Of a stretch of 53,945 bases of DNA, positions 25,313-31,054 are shown piece by piece. The position numbers and the translations under genes are program-made. The DNA lies in assembly GCA_013368795.1 (NCBI GenBank), contig JABFXX010000511.1, positions 1 to 53,945 on the forward strand, in the 5' to 3' direction. The notes beneath the pieces are model-generated. The model was not told the DNA's origin and did no database searches. It worked only from the letters and a program-made list of their open reading frames with translations. Origin of the DNA: Kofleriaceae bacterium (GTDB taxonomy: Bacteria > Myxococcota_A > Polyangia > Haliangiales > Haliangiaceae). Numbering within the stretch: the stretch's first letter is position 1; each line of letters begins with the position of its first letter.

Positions 25313-25651
25313 ATGCTCGACTACGAAAAGCTGGACGTCTACAACTGCTCTATCGAACACCTGGCCTTCGTCTTCAAGGCGATGCCTCTCGTCCCTCGAG
25401 GATACTCGGCGCTCGTCGATCAATGGAGGCGAGCCGCCGTATCGGTGCCACTGAACATCGCTGAGGCCGTCGGCAAGACGAGTGAAGCAGATCGCCGCAA
25501 TCGCTACGCCATCGCACGTGGCGAGGCGATGGAATGCGGCGCGATCTTGGACGTGGTGAGACTCCTCGAGGTCGCGCCCGACGTCGAGCTGGCGCGAGCC
25601 AAGAACCTCATCGTTCGCATCGTGGGTATGCTCACGAAACTCTGTCAGTGA
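25313..25651 (+). CDS. Four-helix-bundle protein, 23S intervening-sequence (S23) type, copy 1
   Basis: This 112-residue protein starts with YEKLDVYNCSIEH. It continues with a VDQWRRAAVSVPLNIAEAVGK segment, SEADRRNRYAIARGEAMECGAI and ends in VGMLTKLCQ. These phrases (EKL at the start, a helix ending in NIAE, ARGS/ARGE-x-x-E-C) define the four-helix-bundle family first found inside intervening sequences of bacterial 23S rRNA. The proteins form pentamers and probably bind nucleic acid; no clear function is established. Here the gene lies outside rRNA and is bracketed by a 43-bp inverted repeat, the right arm starting within its stop codon. Confidence 0.85.
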   Translation: MLDYEKLDVYNCSIEHLAFVFKAMPLVPRGYSALVDQWRRAAVSVPLNIAEAVGKTSEADRRNRYAIARGEAMECGAILDVVRLLEVAPDVELARAKNLIVRIVGMLTKLCQ

Positions 25652-25692
25652 TCGTGCACGTGCAGGTGCACGTGACACGTGCACGGGCACGT
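25650..25692 (-). repeat. Right arm of the 43-bp inverted repeat (first copy)
   Basis: This is the partner of 25234-25276. It begins at the first base of overlap with the stop region of the four-helix-bundle gene and ends one base before the stop of the LEA-like gene fragment. An identical arm lies at 26121-26163, next to the stop of the intact LEA-like gene. Confidence 0.8.
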
Positions 25693-25693
25693 A

Positions 25694-25792
25694 TCACCGC
25701 AGGCCGATGCGTCCGTCGCCGAGCTGGCCGGCATGGGTGACGTCGACGTCGACCTGGCCGACGCGCGTCGCGAAGTGGAGGTGGACATCGAT
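25694..25792 (-). pseudogene. Duplicated 3' fragment of the LEA-like lipoprotein gene
   Basis: This stretch is identical to 26165-26263, the last 33 codons of the intact gene (IDVHLHFATRVGQVDVDV... to the stop). It has no promoter or start and was carried along in the tandem duplication. It separates the two four-helix-bundle copies and, read in the opposite direction, supplies an in-frame leader to copy 2. Confidence 0.85.
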
Positions 25793-26122
25793 CACGAGAA
25801 GCTGGACGTCTACAACTGCTCTATCGAACACCTGGCCTTCGTCTTCAAGGCGATGCCTCTCGTCCCTCGAGGATACTCGGCGCTCGTCGATCAATGGAGG
25901 CGAGCCGCCGTATCGGTGCCACTGAACATCGCTGAGGCCGTCGGCAAGACGAGTGAAGCAGATCGCCGCAATCGCTACGCCATCGCACGTGGCGAGGCGA
26001 TGGAATGCGGCGCGATCTTGGACGTGGTGAGACTCCTCGAGGTCGCGCCCGACGTCGAGCTGGCGCGAGCCAAGAACCTCATCGTTCGCATCGTGGGTAT
26101 GCTCACGAAACTCTGTCAGTGA
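25733..26122 (+). CDS. Four-helix-bundle protein, copy 2, with chimeric N-terminus
   Basis: From residue EKLDVYNCS onward this is identical to copy 1. Its original start codon was not copied. The frame instead continues upstream through the antisense of the LEA-gene fragment, giving a new N-terminus MGDVDVDLADARREVEVDID from the ATG at 25733 (129 residues). A GTG at 25679 would extend it to 147. Whether it is translated is unknown, since no good ribosome site is seen. If made, it should still fold as the four-helix bundle. It ends at a second copy of the right inverted-repeat arm. Confidence 0.6.
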   Translation: MGDVDVDLADARREVEVDIDHEKLDVYNCSIEHLAFVFKAMPLVPRGYSALVDQWRRAAVSVPLNIAEAVGKTSEADRRNRYAIARGEAMECGAILDVVRLLEVAPDVELARAKNLIVRIVGMLTKLCQ

Positions 26123-26164
26123 TCGTGCACGTGCAGGTGCACGTGACACGTGCACGGGCACGTA

Positions 26165-26620
26165 TCACCGCAGGCCGATGCGTCCGTCGCCGAGCTGGCC
26201 GGCATGGGTGACGTCGACGTCGACCTGGCCGACGCGCGTCGCGAAGTGGAGGTGGACATCGATGCGGTAGTCGCGCGCCCCGCTCGCCATCACCCGCGCC
26301 ACGCTCAGCGCGTCCATCGTGCCGATCGACAGCGACGTCGTCACCGGCGCGACGCCCTTCGCCGGAATCTCCTGCGAGAGCTGCACGGTCCCGGTGACCG
26401 CGCGCGTGTTGCCGATCGACAGCTGCCAGTCGATGCCGGACAGCGGCACGCCGAATCCGTTCGGGTTCATCACGTCGAGCGCCAGCTGGCCGCTGACACC
26501 GCCGAAGCCGGCCGACGTCATCGACACGTCGCGGACCTCCGCGGTCGGCTTCTCGATCGAGTGCATGAACAGCGAGCAGCCAGAGGTCGCGGCAAGGCAG
26601 GCGAGGGCGAGAACGCGCAT
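26165..26620 (-). CDS. LEA14/WHy-domain lipoprotein
   Basis: This 151-residue protein has a signal and lipobox (LAATSGCSLF). A domain with the LEA_2 (late-embryogenesis-abundant 14-like, WHy) pattern follows: RDVSMTSAGFGGVSGQLALDVMNPNGFGVPLSGIDW, then strands with GTVQLSQEIPAKG. The NPNxFGxPLxxxxW core is characteristic. In bacteria these proteins are envelope lipoproteins linked loosely to desiccation or envelope stress. The last 33 codons are duplicated 471 bp downstream. The stop lies one base from the right arm of the inverted repeat around the four-helix-bundle gene. Confidence 0.8.
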   Translation of the reverse strand: MRVLALACLAATSGCSLFMHSIEKPTAEVRDVSMTSAGFGGVSGQLALDVMNPNGFGVPLSGIDWQLSIGNTRAVTGTVQLSQEIPAKGVAPVTTSLSIGTMDALSVARVMASGARDYRIDVHLHFATRVGQVDVDVTHAGQLGDGRIGLR

Positions 26621-26717
26621 ATGGGGCCGATCTCAGCAAGGGCCGCGCCGCGAGCTAACTGCGCACAACCAGCCGTCTGTGCCGGTGTGCGTGTGAACGG
26701 AGGTGCATACTGCCGGT

Positions 26718-26882
26718 GTGACCGACGTGGCGTTCCCCGAATCGATCTGTCATCGCTGCGTCTACCTGCGACTCGTGACGAGCGGCAAGGGGTCGCAGTT
26801 CTTGATGTGCAGGAACCCGGCGCTGCCGAAGTATCCGCCGCAGCCGGTGCGGTCGTGCGTCGGCTTCACCGCGAAGGCATGA
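26718..26882 (+). CDS. 54-aa four-cysteine protein
   Basis: This short frame starts at a GTG and encodes a protein with ICHRCVYLRLV, FLMCRNPALPKYPPQPV and SCVGF. The four Cys residues (CxxC, then two single Cys) could bind one zinc ion. The middle phrase C-R-x(5)-K-Y-P-x-Q-P-V recurs, as I recall, in small uncharacterised deltaproteobacterial proteins. It ends one base from the stop of the convergent 37-aa membrane protein that closes the hydrogenase leftward operon. Function is unknown. Codon use matches the neighbours. Confidence 0.65.
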   Translation: MTDVAFPESICHRCVYLRLVTSGKGSQFLMCRNPALPKYPPQPVRSCVGFTAKA

Positions 26883-26883
26883 G

Positions 26884-26997
26884 CTACATGCGCCTGATGC
26901 GGAAGTATCGATAGAGCTGCGGTGCCATGCCGCCGATCATGGCGACGGCGGCGACGATCATGGCACCTGCGGCGAGCTTCAACGGATTGCGTTTCAC
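26884..26997 (-). CDS. 37-aa membrane protein at the end of the hydrogenase leftward operon
   Basis: It starts at a GTG that overlaps the protease TGA by four bases (GTGA). A hydrophobic helix (LAAGAMIVAAVAMIGGMAPQL) is followed by the tail YRYFRIRRM. The tail and size recall DUF6893-type small proteins, which often lie in hydrogenase clusters. With a basic C-terminus it should sit in the inner membrane with its tail in the cytoplasm. It might help attach the enzyme to the membrane or to quinone-linked partners; that is inference. Confidence 0.65.
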   Translation of the reverse strand: MKRNPLKLAAGAMIVAAVAMIGGMAPQLYRYFRIRRM

Positions 26998-27458
26998 GAC
27001 GTCCTCCACGCTTGGTTGTCGACGAGGTCTCGAATGAGTGCGATCGCGCCGGGCACGGCGGCCGCGACGCTCGGGCTGAGCTGCATGCCCGGCTCGATCG
27101 TCTCGGGCTCGCAGCCGACGATCACGATGCGCGGCAGCGTGCCGCTGATCTCCTGGACGGTATCGAGCACCGACGCGATATCGATGCCGTGCGCGTCCGG
27201 TGGCTTCGCGCGCGTGCCGTCGATCTCCGGCACGACGACGTAGAGCGTGCCCGGCGTGCCACCGCGCGGCATGCAGTCGGCGACGATGCACGCCTCGTAC
27301 TGCGACAGCTCGAACGCGAGGTGGACCGCACGAATGCCGTAGTCCTCGACCTTCGCGTCGGGCGGCAGCGTGCCGGCGAGACGCTGCGCGACCTCGACGC
27401 CGAAGCCATCGTCGCCGAAGAACACGTTGCCGATGCCGGCGACGAGCACCTTGCTCAT
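26994..27458 (-). CDS. [NiFe]-hydrogenase maturation protease (HyaD/HupD/HycI family)
   Basis: This 154-residue protein starts with VLVAGIGNVFFGDDGFGVEVAQRL, containing the GN-x-x-x-x-DDG-x-G motif with the nickel-binding Glu/Asp region. It continues with YGIRAVHLAFEL, IVADCMPRGGTPGT and GCEPETIEPGMQLSPSV. The family senses nickel in the large subunit and removes its C-terminal extension. Here the substrate should be HhyL, whose DPCxxCxxH motif is followed by 25 residues. It overlaps its upstream neighbour by ATGA and the small membrane protein by GTGA, so the whole run is coupled. Confidence 0.92.
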   Translation of the reverse strand: MSKVLVAGIGNVFFGDDGFGVEVAQRLAGTLPPDAKVEDYGIRAVHLAFELSQYEACIVADCMPRGGTPGTLYVVVPEIDGTRAKPPDAHGIDIASVLDTVQEISGTLPRIVIVGCEPETIEPGMQLSPSVAAAVPGAIALIRDLVDNQAWRTS

Positions 27459-28663
27459 AGGACATCGACCTCGTCGAGCCGGTAGTAGTGATAGCGGCCG
27501 TACCAGTCGTGCAGCTCGGCCGCCGGATCGTCGTCGATGGTCACCGCGACGTGCGTCGTGCCGTCGACATCCTCGCGGAGCGCCGCGACCGTCGCGATGT
27601 GGCCCGCGTAGAGGAAGTCCTGCGCATCCGTGCGCCGCGTCGACGTCCGCAGCCGCACCTTGTCACCGACCTTCGGTCGCCGCGGCACCATCTCGCCGTC
27701 GACCACATCGCGCGTGTTGCCGTGCATGCGCGCGAGATCCGCGGCGGGCAGCATCTCGGCGCGCTCGATGATCTGCGCCGCGCGTGCGTCGGTGGCGCGT
27801 GCCTGCCGCTTCTCGTCATCGGTCAGCGTCCGCGTGCGGAGCATCAGCAGCTCGTCGATCTCGGTCGCGTCGCACAGATCGCCTGCGCTCTCCGGTGCGA
27901 GCATCGGGTGGTCGTAGAGGATGAACGGCGCGAGCAGGGCGACGTCGCCGGTGCCCGGCGGCCCCGCGAGCACCGGATAGGTCCGCACGTTCTTGCACCG
28001 CGCGGCGGCCTGGCTCGCCCACGGTGGCGGATCGATCGCGGACAGCAGCTGCCCGCCCTCGACGCCGAGCAGCAGGTGCGTCGATGCGAATGCGCCGGCG
28101 ATCGCCGAGCCCCGCGATGCGTCGAGCTCCGGCCACGGCGTCGTGTTCTCGACCCGGATCGTCAGCCGCGCGAGCGGCCGCGGCGCGTCCAGCTCCTCCC
28201 AGCGCGTGGTGACGACGCCCTCGAGCGGGTGACGCTGCCGCACCACGCGGCCCGTCTCGCGCTCCTCGACGGTCAGCGCGCCTGGGAAGCAGAAGCTCGC
28301 GTCGCTCGGCTCCGTCGTGATCTCGACATCGACGGTTCGATCGATGCCCTCGTCCCACGGCTCGAGCACGAGGTCGCCGCAGTCGAGTCGCGCGAGCGGC
28401 GTGCCGTCGAGAGCCTCGAGCCGGCGCCGCTCGATGTGGACGAACCGCAGCTGCGCCGCGATCCGCGTCGGCGCGCCCGCGACGAGCACCTGCGCCTCGA
28501 GCCACCACGACTCGCAGCCACCCGCCTCCGACCACGCGCGAGGTGCGAGCACGCCGAACGTCCAGCGAAAGCGGTTCTTCGGTGCCGATGCGCGGTACGG
28601 ATAGAGGACGTAGCCCTCCATCAGCACCGCATCGGCGATCGCACGGGCGACGTCGAGTTTCAT
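27455..28663 (-). CDS. Conserved 402-aa protein of group 1h hydrogenase clusters
   Basis: This soluble protein starts with KLDVARAIADAVLMEGYVLYPYR, then KNRFRWTFGVLAPRAWSE. A long beta-rich middle follows (LARLTIRVENTTPW and STHLLLGVEGGQ), and then an SH3-like C-terminus (KVGDKVRLRTSTRRTDAQDFLYAGHIATV, then VTIDDDP). I recall proteins of this kind beside group 1h hydrogenases; no function is established. It has no signal peptide or metal-binding Cys cluster. It sits between the DUF5947-like protein and the maturation protease with ATGA overlaps on both sides, so it is made at a fixed ratio with them. Confidence 0.75.
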   Translation of the reverse strand: MKLDVARAIADAVLMEGYVLYPYRASAPKNRFRWTFGVLAPRAWSEAGGCESWWLEAQVLVAGAPTRIAAQLRFVHIERRRLEALDGTPLARLDCGDLVLEPWDEGIDRTVDVEITTEPSDASFCFPGALTVEERETGRVVRQRHPLEGVVTTRWEELDAPRPLARLTIRVENTTPWPELDASRGSAIAGAFASTHLLLGVEGGQLLSAIDPPPWASQAAARCKNVRTYPVLAGPPGTGDVALLAPFILYDHPMLAPESAGDLCDATEIDELLMLRTRTLTDDEKRQARATDARAAQIIERAEMLPAADLARMHGNTRDVVDGEMVPRRPKVGDKVRLRTSTRRTDAQDFLYAGHIATVAALREDVDGTTHVAVTIDDDPAAELHDWYGRYHYYRLDEVDVL

Positions 28664-29271
28664 CGCTGGCCTCCTCTGCGCTGGATATCGGTGAACAGCT
28701 CGGCGAGCTCGCGCTCGGCAGCATCTCCGCCGGAGAATCCTCGCCAGCACGAGCGCAGGCGGCCGACGAGCTCGTACGCCGTGCTGATCGGAACGAGATG
28801 ACAGCTCGGCTCGGCGCGACCGCCGCGGACGAGCAGCGCCTCGACATCGGGCTCGAGCATCCCGGCGAGCGGGGTCGTCGACGAGATCGCGTTCCATGCC
28901 ATCGGATCGAGATCGGCGTCGGTGATACCGGCGGGGCCGGGGTAGGCGGCGACGACGGTGTCGCGCGTCGAGTCGAGATAGAAGAACGCGAGCGTGACCG
29001 GGATGCCGAGCGAGGCCCACCGCGGTGCGGTCATCGCGAACGATCCGTCGGTCAGGAACCGGTCGGGGATCGTCCGGAACTGCCTGCCGCGCTCCGAGTG
29101 CGAGAACAGGATCGCGCACGCCTGACACGCGCACATCGCGCCGCGCTTGCCGAGCTCGACGACGTGACGGTGCGGTTCGCCGAGCTCGCTGCCGCAGATC
29201 TCGCAGCGAGGGGTCGGTGCGGCCCTCGGCGAGGTCGCTGCATACGGAGCGAGCGCGCGGAGCGCGATCAA
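28660..29271 (-). CDS. DUF5947-like Cys-rich protein of the hydrogenase cluster
   Basis: This 203-residue protein starts at a TTG preceded by GGGAGG at four bases; the TTG overlaps the upstream stop (TTGA). Near the N-terminus lie CEICGSELGEPHRHVVELGK and CACQACAILF, so CxxC, HxH and CxCxxC could bind zinc or an iron-sulfur cluster. The rest is soluble: SLGIPVTLAFFYLDS, then AYPGPAGITDADLD and AEPSCHLVPISTAYELVGRL. The order matches DUF5947 proteins found with group 1h hydrogenases. It could be a redox or assembly partner; no role is proven. Confidence 0.78.
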   Translation of the reverse strand: MIALRALAPYAATSPRAAPTPRCEICGSELGEPHRHVVELGKRGAMCACQACAILFSHSERGRQFRTIPDRFLTDGSFAMTAPRWASLGIPVTLAFFYLDSTRDTVVAAYPGPAGITDADLDPMAWNAISSTTPLAGMLEPDVEALLVRGGRAEPSCHLVPISTAYELVGRLRSCWRGFSGGDAAERELAELFTDIQRRGGQR

Positions 29272-29813
29272 GGCGCCTCCCGCCGTACGCGCAGCTGGAC
29301 GAGCGCTGGCTCCGACGCGCGTCCGACGAACCCGGTCAGCTCGACGCGGTCGAGCTCGGGGGCCGCCGCTTCGATCGCGCGACAGATCGCGGCCTCCGCG
29401 ACGCGCGCCGACATCGAGCCGCCGAGCGCGACCCGCGTGGTCACGAGCGCGACACCATCGCGGATGCCCGTCATGACGAGGTCGTCGTCGCCGACGCCGA
29501 GCTGCACGCGACATTCCGCGAGCGCGCGCCGGACTCTCTCCTCGGCGGAGTGCGGATGCAGGCCGTGCAGCGCGAGCAGGCTCGACACGAGCTCGTCGCT
29601 CGCCAGCAGCTCGTCGAGCCGCGCCGGATCCGCACCGGCGTCGCGGCCGTGGGCGAGCGTGCGAGACAGACCGCCGGCGTACAGCGCGACGACCCGGCGG
29701 AGCACGTGCTCGATCCGTTGCCAGGCCGGCAGCGGCACGAGCTCGCGGATCTCGGACAGCAGGCCCTCGATCTGTGCGGACTCCACGCGCAGCTTGTCGC
29801 TCTCGTCGCTCAT
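29268..29813 (-). CDS. NifU-like C-terminal-domain protein lacking the Fe-S Cys pair
   Basis: This 181-residue protein has an N-terminal helical part (to about 75), then the NifU-like start LLALHGLHPHSAEERVRRALAE. The core follows (VALVTTRVALGGSMSARVAEAAICRAIEAAAPEL). In functional NifU domains the phrase after GGS/GS is CxxCPSS, which holds the iron-sulfur cluster; here it is MSARVAE, so the Cys pair is absent. NifU-like proteins with the pair are common in group 1h clusters. It may act as a scaffold or assembly factor without a cluster, or be a diverged relic. It has ATGA overlap with hypB. Confidence 0.72.
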   Translation of the reverse strand: MSDESDKLRVESAQIEGLLSEIRELVPLPAWQRIEHVLRRVVALYAGGLSRTLAHGRDAGADPARLDELLASDELVSSLLALHGLHPHSAEERVRRALAECRVQLGVGDDDLVMTGIRDGVALVTTRVALGGSMSARVAEAAICRAIEAAAPELDRVELTGFVGRASEPALVQLRVRREAP

Positions 29814-30535
29814 GCTCTCGCTCCCAGCTGACGGATCCAGCCGCACCACTCGGCGATGCCGAGGCCGCGCGTTGCCGCGACGGGGAACACGTTCAGCATC
29901 GGGTTGATCTGACGCGCGTGCGCCACGAGCTCGGTCGGATCGACATCGAGGTGAGGCGCGAGGTCCATCTTCGTCAGGACCATCGCGGTCGCCGCGCGGA
30001 ACGCGTGTGGATACTTCAGCGGCTTGTCGACACCCTCGGTGATCGACATGACGACGACCTTCGCGCGCTCGCCGAGATCGAACAGCGCGGGGCACACGAG
30101 GTTGCCGACGTTCTCGACGAGAAGCGTCGAGTCGGCCAGCGGCGACAGCAGCGCGAGCCCTCGCTCGATCATCGACGCGTCGAGGTGACAGCCGGCGCCG
30201 GTGTTGATCTGCGTCACCGAGCAGCCGGTCGCGGCGATGCGCTTGGCATCGCGATCCGTCGCCTGGTCACCCTCGAGCACAGACAGCCGCACCGGGCCGA
30301 GCGTCCGGATCGTGTGCTCGAGGAGCGTCGTCTTGCCGGCACCTGGCGTACCGATCAGATTCAGAACGACGATGCGGTCGCGCGCGAATCGATCGCGCAG
30401 CGCGCGCGCGATGCGATCGTTCTTCGCCAGCAGGTCGGTCTCGACGGGAACGATCTTGCTGCGATCGATGAAGCCGCGCTGCTCCGCGTAGACGCCGTGC
30501 GGATGATGGTCGTCACAGCCGCAAGTTCGACACAT
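29810..30535 (-). CDS. hypB: Hydrogenase nickel-incorporation GTPase HypB
   Basis: This 241-residue protein has the N-terminal high-affinity nickel motif MCRTCGC followed by a short His-containing stretch (DDHHPHG). The P-loop is GTPGAGKTT, followed by VLEGDQATDRDAKRI, the metal-site region INTGAGCHLDASMI, LLVENVGNLVCPALFDLGE and LTKMD. HypB with HypA delivers nickel to the large subunit after Fe(CN)2CO insertion. All key residues are present. It overlaps hypA by one base and the NifU-like gene by four. Confidence 0.96.
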   Translation of the reverse strand: MCRTCGCDDHHPHGVYAEQRGFIDRSKIVPVETDLLAKNDRIARALRDRFARDRIVVLNLIGTPGAGKTTLLEHTIRTLGPVRLSVLEGDQATDRDAKRIAATGCSVTQINTGAGCHLDASMIERGLALLSPLADSTLLVENVGNLVCPALFDLGERAKVVVMSITEGVDKPLKYPHAFRAATAMVLTKMDLAPHLDVDPTELVAHARQINPMLNVFPVAATRGLGIAEWCGWIRQLGARA

Positions 30536-30864
30536 CAGGCCACCTCGATTTCCTTGATCCGGATCTCGTCGCCGCACACGAGCTCGCGATCGAAGCAGCC
30601 GCACACGCATGGCGCAGCGAACCCGGCGACCGGCTCCTCGAGATCGCAGGCGCGGCAGCGCGCGCGCGCGTGAATCTCGACGATATCGAGCGTGGCACCC
30701 TCGAGTACCGTCTTCTGCGTACAGACCTCGAACGCGAATCGCAGCGCATCGGTCGCGACGCCGGCGAGCGTGCCGATCTCGAGTCGAACGAGCGCGACTC
30801 GCTGACCGAAGATGCGCTGCTCGACCGCCTCGACCATGTTCTCCATCAGCGAGAGCTCGTGCAT
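30535..30864 (-). CDS. hypA: Hydrogenase nickel chaperone HypA
   Basis: This 109-residue protein starts with the canonical MHELSLMENMV (His2 is a nickel ligand). It ends in a zinc-binding part with CRAC and PCVCGC separated by 12 residues. It should bind nickel and pass it to the large subunit together with HypB. The ATG at 30864 is fixed by the MHE motif. It is the first gene of the leftward operon. The 190-base gap to hypF must hold the promoters for both hydrogenase transcription units. Confidence 0.95.
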   Translation of the reverse strand: MHELSLMENMVEAVEQRIFGQRVALVRLEIGTLAGVATDALRFAFEVCTQKTVLEGATLDIVEIHARARCRACDLEEPVAGFAAPCVCGCFDRELVCGDEIRIKEIEVA

Positions 30865-30978
30865 ACCGCGCGCCCTCATGCGAACGCGGCACCATCGCGC
30901 GTGCGGTGCTCGCGACGGTGTTCGCCGGCATGGCGGTGCTCCCGTACAGACCCTCCCGTCACGCTGTGGCGCGATTGA

Positions 30979-30997
30979 TCGACGCAAATATCGTCGA
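30979..30997. promoter_or_regulatory. Candidate operator in the divergent hypA-hypF promoter region
   Basis: TCGACG-CAAATAT-CGTCGA is a perfect inverted repeat with six-base arms and an AT-rich seven-base centre. It lies about 58 bases from the hypF start and 115 from hypA. It is the most AT-rich point of the 190-base spacer (30865-31054), where an open complex or a dimeric regulator would be expected. The regulator is not known and no clear -35/-10 or -24/-12 pair was identified. Confidence 0.35.
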
Positions 30998-31054
30998 CAA
31001 CGAGTGCGTACGATCGCGTTGCCGATTGCCGATCGATCGCTCACCTTGCGAGTC

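Larger units (their letters stand above)
25328..26263. repeat. Exact tandem duplication, period 471 bp
   Basis: Bases 25328-25792 and 25799-26263 are identical over 465 bases at an offset of 471. The unit holds nearly all of the four-helix-bundle gene, its right inverted-repeat arm and the last 33 codons of the neighbouring LEA-like gene. The period is a multiple of three. Perfect identity means a very recent event, gene conversion, or an assembly artefact. Confidence 0.92.
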
